Below are positions 51,858 through 60,552 of a stretch of DNA of 64,000 nucleotides, in pieces. The position numbers and the translations under genes are program-made. The notes under the pieces were generated by a model that worked only from the letters and a program-made list of their open reading frames with translations, ran no database searches and was not told the DNA's origin. Origin of the DNA: DASQFI01 sp035633215 (GTDB taxonomy: Bacteria > Acidobacteriota > Vicinamibacteria > Vicinamibacterales > SCN-69-37); contig DASQFI010000039.1 in the NCBI GenBank assembly GCA_035633215.1, positions 62,001 through 126,000 of the forward strand, given 5' to 3'. Each line of letters begins with the position of its first letter. Within the stretch, counting starts at the first letter, position 1.

Positions 51858-53528
51858 TTATCGAATCCGTTCCAGCGCCCAGGTGTCCGTGCGCAGCCGG
51901 TACGCCGGCCTGGCCGTGACGCGAAGCAGCCGCTCGTTCTCACCGCCGCGGTCGTAGACCAGCCAGACACGCGCTGTCCGGTAGTCGGGGGAATTGACCA
52001 CAAGCGACCGGAAGTACGCGTGACGCGGCGGGTAGCTCACAAACACCACCGATGGCGTCCCGGCGACAGCAGCTACCGCTTCTCGTGCGCGTCGATGAAA
52101 ATCACCGCGATCGTCGGCCCGCCGGCGCGCGCGGACAACGTCCGAGGCTAGCCAGGGCGTCAGCACCATGAGCGCAACGATTGTCGTCACTTTCAATGTG
52201 GGCTCGTCCAGCTTGAGGCCGATTCGGGCGAGCGAGATCAGGCCCAGTGCGGCAATGAAGAAAAAGACCGCGAAGATTTCCGTGTAGTACACGTTCCACC
52301 ACGCCGCGTGCGCGTAGGCCAGGTAGCCCAATACGAGCGCTGCCGCGGAGATCACGCCGAACCAGCCAGGTCCGCGCAACAGGACCACTCCGACAGCGGC
52401 ACCGAGGACGAGGATGATCCGCCAACCCTCTGCAAGCGCCCGAATGAGAACGATGACACGACCGGCGAGGATGGCGGGTAGAGAAGACAGCTGGTGCCGT
52501 GCGTGCTCCGCCGAGAAACGCTCCTCGATCCACTGCAGCGCCGGTCCACGTGGTTTGGCGGCCGGTGTGAGATCGACGCCGAAACCTGGTCTATCGAACG
52601 GCAGGTATTGACGCGAGTACTCCTGGTAGGGATGAGTCCGCCAGTCTCCCATCGTCTCGTGACGCCATAGCAGCTCGAAGGCGAGAATGGGAATCACGAC
52701 CGCGACCGTGACGAGTACTTGCTGCCAGAGATTTCTTTTCCAGGCCATCATCACGATGAGCACGCCTGCTGGCAGACCGAGGGCGAACGCGGTCAAGGGG
52801 CGTGTCAAGTACATGAATCCGAAGCTGCAGCCGACTACAGCGAGCGGAAGCCAGCGCCTGGAGCTTCCCCAGCGCATCAATCCAAGAATCGCGACGAGCC
52901 ATAACACCGCCGTGGTGTTTTGTGAGTAGTAGGTGGCTCTCCAGTAGAGACTCGTTGTTGACGTGGACCAAAGCACCCAAGTCAGCAACGCCACGGAAGA
53001 ATTCGTGAGTTGGCGCACCACGGTGAAGATCAGCGCGCCGGCAACGCCGCTCATGATGATGGGCACGAGGCCAGGCCAGCCGGCCCAGATGCCAGGAATC
53101 AACGCCAGCGAATTGCCCGGAGGGTATTTCGCCGCAAGTCGGGGTTCGACGAGAACATGTGGCTGTTCGAAGAACTCGGGCATTGGCGGCGGCTCGCCTG
53201 TCCAATGTCCACGGGCCAGGATTTCGGCTTGAAGCAGGTACGCCTGTTCATCGTGGCTGGTCCCGGGTTCGTTGGCAGACCGCCAGACAAACAGGACGAT
53301 GGCGCCTGAGATGATTCCAGCGACTACGGGAACGACGCGGCCGGAGAGGACCCGTTCAATGGACGTTGGAAGCTCGAGACCGAAAGCCCGCACCAGCCAT
53401 CCCACACCCAAGAGCAGGACCAGCCCAAAAATGATGGAGAGCGTGACCTCCACCAACGACGGCAGTGGGATGATCGTCATCTCGAAGCTGACCCATTGGC
53501 TACTGGCACGACCGTCTTTTCGTCCCAC
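51858..53528 (-). CDS. GT39-like membrane glycosyltransferase
   Basis: A 556-residue protein with about ten helices. The first periplasmic loop carries GTSHDEQAYLLQAEILARG, the Asp-Glu of GT-C enzymes, then AAKYPPGNSLALIPG. A C-terminal soluble domain follows. The start GTG 53528 is 45 bases after the previous gene; ATG 53480 (MTIIPLPS) is a possible alternative. It lies between the GT-C gene at 53574 and a methyltransferase, within the same operon. Confidence 0.82.
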   Translation of the reverse strand: MGRKDGRASSQWVSFEMTIIPLPSLVEVTLSIIFGLVLLLGVGWLVRAFGLELPTSIERVLSGRVVPVVAGIISGAIVLFVWRSANEPGTSHDEQAYLLQAEILARGHWTGEPPPMPEFFEQPHVLVEPRLAAKYPPGNSLALIPGIWAGWPGLVPIIMSGVAGALIFTVVRQLTNSSVALLTWVLWSTSTTSLYWRATYYSQNTTAVLWLVAILGLMRWGSSRRWLPLAVVGCSFGFMYLTRPLTAFALGLPAGVLIVMMAWKRNLWQQVLVTVAVVIPILAFELLWRHETMGDWRTHPYQEYSRQYLPFDRPGFGVDLTPAAKPRGPALQWIEERFSAEHARHQLSSLPAILAGRVIVLIRALAEGWRIILVLGAAVGVVLLRGPGWFGVISAAALVLGYLAYAHAAWWNVYYTEIFAVFFFIAALGLISLARIGLKLDEPTLKVTTIVALMVLTPWLASDVVRARRRADDRGDFHRRAREAVAAVAGTPSVVFVSYPPRHAYFRSLVVNSPDYRTARVWLVYDRGGENERLLRVTARPAYRLRTDTWALERIR

Positions 53529-53573
53529 GGCGGCCCCAGGGATAGGCGCACAATCACCAGACCGGTAGCCCGG

Positions 53574-55157
53574 TTATCGCACTTCAAAAACGGTCAGCCG
53601 TGGATCGGCGCCCCGGTATACCAGAACAAGGCTGTCTGGATACTGCTGAGCCACGTCCTCCACCAGGCGTTGGAACGGCGTCGATGCCATCGGAACGTTT
53701 ACTAGATACCGCGCACGATTGCGGCGCAGAATGTCGAGCAATTCTTCGGGGGTTCCGACTCTCGGGCCCGGGAAGCCATAGTTCTGTTGAAGCGGCCGAT
53801 GGACCCATGGCCGGAACGCTGGTCGCCCCGTGTAAAGGGCAACCATCGTGTCAAGTCCGGAGGCCATGATTTCGTCTTTCCCTGCGTGGGACCGTATCCA
53901 GGCAAAGAGATCTTCAAAGGCATTCCAAGATACCCGCTCCGTGGCGGTGACTTCAGGAGCGAAGGCATAGGGATAGCCGTCACGATGGCTGGCGCGAACG
54001 CCGCCCGCAACCATGATGACGTTGCCAACGATCGCGACCAGTCCGGCGGCCGCCAGAACATATTGGTGCCGGGGTCGGCCGAGGAATCGCCGTGCCACAG
54101 CTGCAACGGCCGATGCGAGTCCAGTGACGAGGAACGGCAGGATGGGAATGACAAACCGCCAGGGGCGCCAGGGCCAAAGACAAATGACCGTACCGTAAAG
54201 CAATACAAAAGAGAACAGCAGGTCGCCGTGGCGTGCGCGGCGCGCCACATAGACCCAGGCCATCGCGCCAAGCAGAAACATCGGAGTCGGGTTTGCGAGG
54301 CTCACGGCCTTCAATCCAGTATCGATGGCGGTCAGCGGGATTCGCGCCGTCTCGGCACCCAACAGAAGCAGATTGAGCGTCGCCACCCGCAGGGCGTCGA
54401 GACCCGGCGGCGACCACCCCGCGGCGTAGTCGGTGTAGTAGCCGATGATCGGGTTGGCTTCCCAGGCGACCGACGGCGGAGCGGACCAGAGCATCCACGG
54501 CGCAACCATGGCCGTCGTCCCGAGCATGGTGACGACCATCGGCTTGCGACGCCAGACGAGCACGACGAGAGCCGCGATGATGAGCGACAAGCCAAGCGTT
54601 CGGCAGAGGTACGGAGTTCCCAGGAGCACTCCGGTGACCAGCTGATGGAGGCGTGTGGTGGCGACATTCCGCAGGTCGGCGTCCACTCGCCAGAGCGCGA
54701 CGGTGGCAAGCAGCGTAAATGGCATTTCAGAGAGTGTCAGCGTGCCGATGTACAGGAGGAGCGGAGTCGTCGCAGACAAGAGCACCGCGAGCGCGGCGGT
54801 GAGTCGAGAACAGTATTCGAACCGAACCAGGTACAGGTAGATCAAACCCAGGGCCGCCGCCGCCGACAACAACGAGATGAGCTGCATGGCAACCAGGTTG
54901 TCGGGAAAAACCGGCCAGCTCTTCCAGACAATTGCGAGAATGGCGGGATACAGGATCGGGTACTTCGTTTGGCGCGGCGCGTCCGGCAGGTTGATCAGCC
55001 GGTACCCGTGACCTTCGGCAAGCGCCTTGGCGGTCGACACATAGATCGCGTCGTCGTGGAAGACGCCTGAAACTCGTGGGACGAGACGCCACACGCCCAG
55101 AATCAGGACGACGAGCGCCAATGCCAGCGCGATTCCGTAGTCGCTGCGGCGTAGCAA
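53574..55157 (-). CDS. GT39-like membrane glycosyltransferase
   Basis: The protein starts directly before a helix (IALALALVVLILGVWRLVP) and the first loop has FHDDAIYVSTAKALAEGHGY and TKYPILYPAILAIV, the acidic pair and KYP motif of GT-C transferases. About ten helices and a C-terminal periplasmic domain follow, in total 527 residues. I use TTG 55157 because the frame upstream of it lies antisense-shifted over the TPR gene; the Shine-Dalgarno is not well placed, so the start is uncertain. It is similar in type to its neighbour at 51858-53528. Confidence 0.82.
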   Translation of the reverse strand: MLRRSDYGIALALALVVLILGVWRLVPRVSGVFHDDAIYVSTAKALAEGHGYRLINLPDAPRQTKYPILYPAILAIVWKSWPVFPDNLVAMQLISLLSAAAALGLIYLYLVRFEYCSRLTAALAVLLSATTPLLLYIGTLTLSEMPFTLLATVALWRVDADLRNVATTRLHQLVTGVLLGTPYLCRTLGLSLIIAALVVLVWRRKPMVVTMLGTTAMVAPWMLWSAPPSVAWEANPIIGYYTDYAAGWSPPGLDALRVATLNLLLLGAETARIPLTAIDTGLKAVSLANPTPMFLLGAMAWVYVARRARHGDLLFSFVLLYGTVICLWPWRPWRFVIPILPFLVTGLASAVAAVARRFLGRPRHQYVLAAAGLVAIVGNVIMVAGGVRASHRDGYPYAFAPEVTATERVSWNAFEDLFAWIRSHAGKDEIMASGLDTMVALYTGRPAFRPWVHRPLQQNYGFPGPRVGTPEELLDILRRNRARYLVNVPMASTPFQRLVEDVAQQYPDSLVLVYRGADPRLTVFEVR

Positions 55158-55180
55158 GTGAGTGTCCCGGCTCCTTCGGC

Positions 55181-56989
55181 CTAGCGCCTGTCCGCCGTTA
55201 GCCGCGCCAGCGCGGATTGCGCCTTCGCGTGTGTCGGATCGAGGCGGAGGGCTTCGCGGAAACACGACGCCGCCTGCTGGGTCTGGCCCGTGCCGGCAAA
55301 CAACTCGCCAAGGCTGACGTGCGCGTCGGTATAGCGCGGTTTCAGACGAATGGCCTCCCGCAAGTGCGCTTCCGCTTCGGCCGCATGCCCCTGGAGCAGG
55401 AACGCGCGGCCCAGGTTGTGATGGGCCGCGACAAAGCCCGGCGACAACTTCAGGGCTTCGAGGTAGTGCGTAACAGCTTCGTCGATCGCGCCCTGACGGA
55501 CCAACGCGAGACCAAGGTTGTTGTGTGCCGCGGCGAATCCGGGCGAGAGCCGTACGGCCGTCCGGTAGTGCGCCACGGCAGAGGCGTCGTCGCCTCGTTT
55601 GGCCAGCAGGTTGCCGAGCGTGTTGTGCGCCTCGGGGAAGTCGGGCCAGATCCGCAGCGTTTCCTCGAGCTCCGTGAGCGCCTCGTCCGTGCGGCCCTGC
55701 GCCGAGAGCATCACGCCCAGGTTGTGATGCGCCATGTAGTTTCCGGTCGTGACCGACAGCGCACGGCGCCACATCGTCTCGCTGTCTCGCCAGGTACGGA
55801 CGTACGCGTGCGCCATCCCGGCGTAGATCAACACGACGACTGCGGCCGCCGCCGGCAGTAATTGCGTGCGCGCGCGGGACGATCGAAGCAGCTCGGGCAG
55901 GCCCCACGCCACCGCCAGCGAGATCCCGATGTGCGGCACGTACAGAAAGCGGTCCGCCCGCGACTGCATCCCGGCCTGAACCAGCCCGATCACGGGAAAC
56001 AGCGTGATGAGGTACCACAGCCATCCGACGGCGAGATAGGGCGACCTGGACGCCGCTCGAAGCCCGGACCAGCTGATCGCCCCAAGCACGCCGACGGCGC
56101 CGATGACCTGCCAGGCGGGCACCGGCACGCTCGGATAAAACACGGCGAGGTTCACCGGCCAGATGAACATGCCGAGATATGCGACGTACGAGACGAGGGC
56201 GTTGCCGATCCGCTGACTGATCGGGAACAGCTCGAGGCTCTTCACGGCGCCACCGCCGTGCTGCGCCCAGAGCGTCACGAGCGCACCGAACATCGAGAGA
56301 ATCACGAAAGGGACTTTTTCAACCAGCAGCGGCGTCACTCTGCCGCGTGTCAGCGTGTCGAACGTGATCCGTCGCAGCGGCCAGACGTCCAGCAGGCACA
56401 GCACGAGCGGCAGCGTCAGCACCATGGGCTTGGCGAGCAGGCCCAGCGCGAACAGTCCGAGAGAGGCGAGGTACGGCCCGCGGCCCGGCTTCTTGACGTA
56501 CTCGACGTAGACGGTGAGCGCGAGCATCCAGAGGAGGGTGCTGAGGACGTCCTTGCGCTCGGCCACCCAGGCGACCGACTCGACCCGTAGCGGATGAACC
56601 GCGAAAATCGCCGCGACGAACGCCGCGCGGCCGGGTAGGCCCGTCATCCGGGTGATCACGCCGAACAGGAGCAGGGTGCTGAAAACGTGCATCAGCACGT
56701 TCACCAGGTGGTGCGGTCCCGGCCTCAGCCCGAAGAGCTCGATGTCGGCCATGTGCGACAGCCACGTCAGCGGGTGCCAGTACGCGGCCTGCGTGGTCGT
56801 GAACGCGCGGACGACGCCGGACCAGGTGAGACCGTCGGCGACGATCGGGTTGTCCAGTACGTAAACAGGGTCGTCGAAGTTGACGAAGTCGTGCCACAAG
56901 ACTGGCGCGAAGACGAGAACCGTGAGGAGGATCAGGACCGGGCCCGGCCGCACCTTGCGGAGAACGTCCGGCAATCCGCCCACACCCAT
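55181..56989 (-). CDS. TMTC-like membrane protein with C-terminal TPR repeats
   Basis: Residues 1-390 form a polytopic domain like the eukaryotic TMTC and bacterial GT-C/TPR proteins: NFDDPVYVLDNPIVADGLTW in the first loop with an acidic pair, then YWHPLTWLSHMADIELFG and FAVHPLRVESVAWVAERKD. The C-terminal 200 residues are six TPRs (NYMAHHNLGVMLSAQGRTDE and similar). TMTC proteins O-mannosylate cadherins; bacterial relatives are uncharacterised but likely transfer a sugar, with the TPR part holding the acceptor. ATG 56989 begins two bases after the stop of the DUF362 gene. Confidence 0.86.
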   Translation of the reverse strand: MGVGGLPDVLRKVRPGPVLILLTVLVFAPVLWHDFVNFDDPVYVLDNPIVADGLTWSGVVRAFTTTQAAYWHPLTWLSHMADIELFGLRPGPHHLVNVLMHVFSTLLLFGVITRMTGLPGRAAFVAAIFAVHPLRVESVAWVAERKDVLSTLLWMLALTVYVEYVKKPGRGPYLASLGLFALGLLAKPMVLTLPLVLCLLDVWPLRRITFDTLTRGRVTPLLVEKVPFVILSMFGALVTLWAQHGGGAVKSLELFPISQRIGNALVSYVAYLGMFIWPVNLAVFYPSVPVPAWQVIGAVGVLGAISWSGLRAASRSPYLAVGWLWYLITLFPVIGLVQAGMQSRADRFLYVPHIGISLAVAWGLPELLRSSRARTQLLPAAAAVVVLIYAGMAHAYVRTWRDSETMWRRALSVTTGNYMAHHNLGVMLSAQGRTDEALTELEETLRIWPDFPEAHNTLGNLLAKRGDDASAVAHYRTAVRLSPGFAAAHNNLGLALVRQGAIDEAVTHYLEALKLSPGFVAAHHNLGRAFLLQGHAAEAEAHLREAIRLKPRYTDAHVSLGELFAGTGQTQQAASCFREALRLDPTHAKAQSALARLTADRR

Positions 56990-56991
56990 CT

Positions 56992-57975
56992 CTACTGTGA
57001 CAGCCGCAGATACTGCAGGCTCGGCACGACGTCGAACTGCGTCGCATAGCGCGACGGCAACTCGCCACGCTGCTCGATCCGTCGCTCGGCGATGTTCCCC
57101 AGAAAGTGCGATGCGGGACCGAGGTACGGCACCTTCTCGGGATCGAGACCGATGATGCGCGCGCACGTCGCATCGACCGCGGGCAGATCCGATCCCATCG
57201 CGATGAAGCCAAGGGCGCGCGGTTTGCCCATGATCGGCCCGTCACCCTCCATCGCCGTGATCGCATCCACGACCGCGAGGTGCGGCCGGATCGTCGCCGT
57301 GAGATCGAGGATCGACGACGGGATGCCGCGCATGTGCAGGAGGTTCTTCGGCCAGCCGTACACGGCGCCCGGAACCACGCCGAACAGGTTCTTCATGCTG
57401 CACGTCATGCCGGCCCAGTGATGCGTCTTCAGCTTGGGCAGCGAGATCACGAAGTCCGAGCGCAGAAGCTCGACCGGCAAGGCCATCTCGCTCAGCCCGG
57501 TGAACCAGCTCTTGAGCCGCACGACGCGCACGTCGTCATGGTTGAGGTCGACGAACTTGATGCCCAGATCCTTGAGCTGGTCGTAGAGGCCGGTCGTCGC
57601 AAGCAGGTACTCGATGTCGCGCCGATGGCCCGGCCCTTCCCCCACGACCACTTCGGCGGCGCCGGCGCGCCGGCAGGCGATGGCGGTCCCGGCGACGACA
57701 TGGGGATGCGTGTTGATCGCCGTGCCGGGTTCGTACTCGACCATGTTCGGCTTCAGAAAGACCCGGCGGCCGGCGACGTTCACGCCGAGCTCCTTGAAGC
57801 CGCGAAAGATCACGTCCGCGAGCTCGATCGAATAGCTGGTCGCGGCGAACAGTCCGACCAGCGATCGCGCCGGCAAAGTGAAGTCGGCAACGTCGAACGG
57901 CGGCGGATTCTGGCGGCACGCGCCGGCGACGACGGCCGTACCGACGGCGGTGAGAAACGCGCGGCGCGTCGGCAT
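56992..57975 (-). CDS. DUF362 domain protein with Tat signal
   Basis: The N-terminus MPTRRAFLTAVGTAVVAGAC combines a twin-arginine motif with a lipobox-like AGAC, so the protein is probably exported and perhaps lipidated. The 327-residue body is a DUF362 domain (VFLKPNMVEYEPG, INTHPHVVAG, VVGEGPGHRRDIEYLL, KLKTHHWAGMTCSMKNLFG). No ferredoxin cysteine cluster is present, unlike many DUF362 proteins. Its function is unknown. ATG 57975 is seven bases after the squalene-cyclase-like gene and two before the TMTC-like gene, so it sits in a tight operon. Confidence 0.85.
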   Translation of the reverse strand: MPTRRAFLTAVGTAVVAGACRQNPPPFDVADFTLPARSLVGLFAATSYSIELADVIFRGFKELGVNVAGRRVFLKPNMVEYEPGTAINTHPHVVAGTAIACRRAGAAEVVVGEGPGHRRDIEYLLATTGLYDQLKDLGIKFVDLNHDDVRVVRLKSWFTGLSEMALPVELLRSDFVISLPKLKTHHWAGMTCSMKNLFGVVPGAVYGWPKNLLHMRGIPSSILDLTATIRPHLAVVDAITAMEGDGPIMGKPRALGFIAMGSDLPAVDATCARIIGLDPEKVPYLGPASHFLGNIAERRIEQRGELPSRYATQFDVVPSLQYLRLSQ

Positions 57976-57982
57976 CGCCGCG

Positions 57983-58912
57983 TCAGAGGATGAAGGCGGC
58001 CATTCCATGACGAGTCTCAGAGAGCGCGTACAGGCTGCTCGCAAGCGCGACCGTGCTGCCCATCGCGCGCGAAAGGTCCAGGTTCGACATGAGATCCTGC
58101 TCGAACGGCCCGACGTCCACGCCAAACACGCGCAGACACACCACCGCCAGCGCCAGCGCCGGCGCCGACCGTTCGGTGTTGGTGTCCTTCTGGAGGAACT
58201 GCAGGCTCCTCACGACCGTGGGATCGTCCTTGTGATCTTGCATCGCGAGGAGCGCGAGCGCGGTCGTCGGAACGTACGCCCAGAGCTCCTGGCCGTACAC
58301 GTTCGATCCTCCGTAGTTCCAGCCGCCGGTCTTGCACGCGCGATCGAGCAGCATCCGCTCGCCGATGCGAATGCGATCGCCGGCCTCGCCGGGAATCGAT
58401 TTGGGATGCGATTCTTGCAGCCCTTTCAGCAGCAGAAGGCACCAGGCGGTCGGCTCGACCCAGCTGAACGTCTGGTCGATCCACGGCCACGCTTGCAGGC
58501 TGTTGTCCTGGCGGAGCGCCGTGGCCTGCTCGAGCCGGAGCCCTCGTGTGCGCACCAGCTGGGTCGCGATGGGCGCGGCGAGGGCTGTGCCGTCCGGATG
58601 CTGCAGCAGCGTCCGCGCCGCGAGCGCATTAAAGGCGAAGTTGATGGGGGCGCCCTTCACGTCTACCAGCCAGTCGCCTTCCCGGGGCCACTTCTGGAGC
58701 AGACCGATGTCGAGTGGCGCCCCGGACTGGCGCGCAAGCGCCAGCAGCGCCCAGCAGGTCGGCTCCAGACGGCTCGCCTTGCCCGGGTAGTAGCCCCACC
58801 CGCCGTCGGCGTTCCGGAGGCGCAAGAGGGCCTCCCGCAGCCCGGAGGTCACCTCGGGCCGACCGGACCGGATCGGGCGTTTCTGCGCGTCCATTGCCGC
58901 CGAGGACATCAC
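57983..58912 (-). CDS. Prenyltransferase/squalene-cyclase-fold (alpha/alpha toroid) protein
   Basis: This 309-residue soluble protein contains QW-like repeats of the terpene cyclase/prenyltransferase toroid: LRNADGGWGYYPGKASRLEP, WIDQTFSWVEPTAWCLLLL and ACKTGGWNYGGSNVYGQ. It is half the length of a squalene-hopene cyclase, has no DxDD catalytic motif that I can see, and so is probably not an active cyclase. It may bind a lipid or prenyl chain. It stands between a radical SAM enzyme and DUF362 in the same operon. Confidence 0.82.
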   Translation of the reverse strand: MMSSAAMDAQKRPIRSGRPEVTSGLREALLRLRNADGGWGYYPGKASRLEPTCWALLALARQSGAPLDIGLLQKWPREGDWLVDVKGAPINFAFNALAARTLLQHPDGTALAAPIATQLVRTRGLRLEQATALRQDNSLQAWPWIDQTFSWVEPTAWCLLLLKGLQESHPKSIPGEAGDRIRIGERMLLDRACKTGGWNYGGSNVYGQELWAYVPTTALALLAMQDHKDDPTVVRSLQFLQKDTNTERSAPALALAVVCLRVFGVDVGPFEQDLMSNLDLSRAMGSTVALASSLYALSETRHGMAAFIL

Positions 58913-58955
58913 CTTCCAAGTATCGGATGGCGGGCCCCGTGGCTCAAGGGCGGCC

Positions 58956-60263
58956 CTAATTCATCTGAACCTTGAAGAGCTCCATGTACTGGCGTTTTCG
59001 TCGCAGGAATTCGCGCTCGTTGTAGATTTCGGAAAACAGCCAGCGCATCCCGGCTTCCAGCTCGGCAACGCTCATGTGCTTCGGCTGATAAGTCACGTCG
59101 AACAGCGTGCAGCGATCCCAGAAACGCTCCTCCAGCAGGCGGCCTTCTCGCGCGAGACGCCGATACAAGGGCGTGCCTGGGAACGGGGTCTGGACGGTGA
59201 TCTGGACTTCCAGCAACCCCGATGCCCGGACGAAGTCCCGGACCGTCTCGAAGACGTCCGGCGTGTGGCTGTCGAGTCCGAGAATGAAGCAGCCGTTCAC
59301 CGACACGCCGCGCGACTGGATACGTTCGATGGCGTCGAGGTACTTTGGCGCGCGCGTCTTCTTCCAGTTCCGCGGGTCCATCCCGTCCAGCGCGGCGGCA
59401 TCCGGGCTCTCGAGCCCGATGAGCACCTGCCGGCATCCGCTGTCGGTCAGCAACTCCAGCAACTCGTCGTCATCGGCAATCGAGACGTCCGATTCAGTGA
59501 ACCACCGGATGTCCAGCGCGGCGATCGCGCGAACCAGTTCCTTGCCCCACTTCTTGTTGACGAACGTGTTGTCGTCGGCCAGCTCGAAGAACGGCAGTCG
59601 AGTCGTTTCGCGCGCGAGGCGAATCTCCCGCACGATCTTCTCGATCGGCTTCTGTTGATAGCTCGACGTGATCCGCACGCTCGCGGCGCAGAACTCGCAG
59701 TTGAGCGGACAGCCGCGCGACGTCTGAACGGTGATCCGGTTGTACGGCCGGCCGGCGAGCAGGTCGAATCGAGGCTGTCCGTAGTAGGCATCGTCGAACA
59801 CGCGGGATCGGAGCCCTTCGTAGCGCGGTTTGAGCCGGCCGGCTTGCGCGTCCTGGACGACCTGCGGCCAGATGCCTTCGGCGCCATACAGCACGACGCT
59901 GTCGGCATGCCGGGCCGCCTCGTCGGGCATCAGCGAGACGTGCAGGCCGCCGAGGACGACCGGCACGCCCGCCGCGCGATACCGGTCCGCGAGCGCGTAC
60001 GCCTCGTCAATCTGCGCCGTGAACGATGAAATGCCGACGAGATCGAACGGCTCGAGCGCCAAATCCGGGCGCAGATCGGCGATCTCCCGATACCCGATGT
60101 CGTGGCCGGGTGGCGTCAGACCGGCAACCGTCAGCAACCCCAGACTCGGCAGCGACGCGATCACTTTGCCGCGGCTCACGAACTGCGGCAGCGTCAGGCC
60201 CAGGCGTGCCAGTTCCTCGTTTCGCACTCGCACGCCGCTCATGGCGATCAAACCGATGCGCAT
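58956..60263 (-). CDS. B12-binding domain radical SAM protein
   Basis: Residues 1-160 resemble a cobalamin-binding domain (GLLTVAGLTPPGHDIGYREI, LVGISSFTAQIDEAYALADR, VVLGGLHVSLMPDEAARHAD). The radical SAM core has the CxxxCxxC iron-sulfur motif RGCPLNCEFCAAS, followed by FFELADDNTFVNKKWGKEL and VLIGLESPDAAALDG. Enzymes of this class methylate or rearrange unactivated carbons in lipids and natural products, for example in hopanoid and bacteriochlorophyll pathways. ATG 60263 has AAGGAG four bases upstream. Neighbouring acyl carrier protein and acyl-AMP ligase genes suggest an acyl or isoprenoid substrate. Confidence 0.88.
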   Translation of the reverse strand: MRIGLIAMSGVRVRNEELARLGLTLPQFVSRGKVIASLPSLGLLTVAGLTPPGHDIGYREIADLRPDLALEPFDLVGISSFTAQIDEAYALADRYRAAGVPVVLGGLHVSLMPDEAARHADSVVLYGAEGIWPQVVQDAQAGRLKPRYEGLRSRVFDDAYYGQPRFDLLAGRPYNRITVQTSRGCPLNCEFCAASVRITSSYQQKPIEKIVREIRLARETTRLPFFELADDNTFVNKKWGKELVRAIAALDIRWFTESDVSIADDDELLELLTDSGCRQVLIGLESPDAAALDGMDPRNWKKTRAPKYLDAIERIQSRGVSVNGCFILGLDSHTPDVFETVRDFVRASGLLEVQITVQTPFPGTPLYRRLAREGRLLEERFWDRCTLFDVTYQPKHMSVAELEAGMRWLFSEIYNEREFLRRKRQYMELFKVQMN

Positions 60264-60286
60264 AAGACTCCTTACGGAAACTTTGA

Positions 60287-60314
60287 ACTTAGAACTTCGG
60301 ACTTAGAACTTCGG
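60287..60314. repeat. Two exact copies of a 14-bp unit at the ACP stop
   Basis: ACTTAGAACTTCGG occurs at 60287-60300 and 60301-60314, with further partial units on both sides (ACTTTGA, ACTCTCG). The first copy contains the ACP stop codon, so the last residues of that protein are repeat-encoded. Confidence 0.75.
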
Positions 60315-60552
60315 ACTCTCGACACCTGACGATCGCAGCGCCAATCTTGCCGATTGTTCTCAGAGTGATCAGCTCGTCGTCCGGAAGCCGCACATCGAAT
60401 TGCTTTTCCACGCCGGCGAGGATCTGCAGGCCCTGGAGGCTGTCCACGCCGAGGCGTTCGACGAGGTCGTCGTCCCTTCGGAGCGACGAGGCATCGAGCT
60501 TGCAGATGCGGCCAATCAGTTCACGCACGCCGGTTTCGATGTCTGTGTGCAT
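60289..60552 (-). CDS. Acyl carrier protein
   Basis: This 87-residue protein has the phosphopantetheine attachment motif GVDSLQGLQI, with the serine of DSL as the modified residue, within a four-helix ACP fold (VRELIGRICKLDASSLRRDD, GVEKQFDVRLPDDELITLRT). ATG 60552 lies 37 bases inside the end of the acyl-AMP ligase, so the two are coupled and the ligase is expected to load this carrier. The C-terminal tail is made from a short repeat. It differs from a fatty-acid-synthesis AcpP and is probably pathway specific. Confidence 0.9.
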   Translation of the reverse strand: MHTDIETGVRELIGRICKLDASSLRRDDDLVERLGVDSLQGLQILAGVEKQFDVRLPDDELITLRTIGKIGAAIVRCRESEVLSPKF

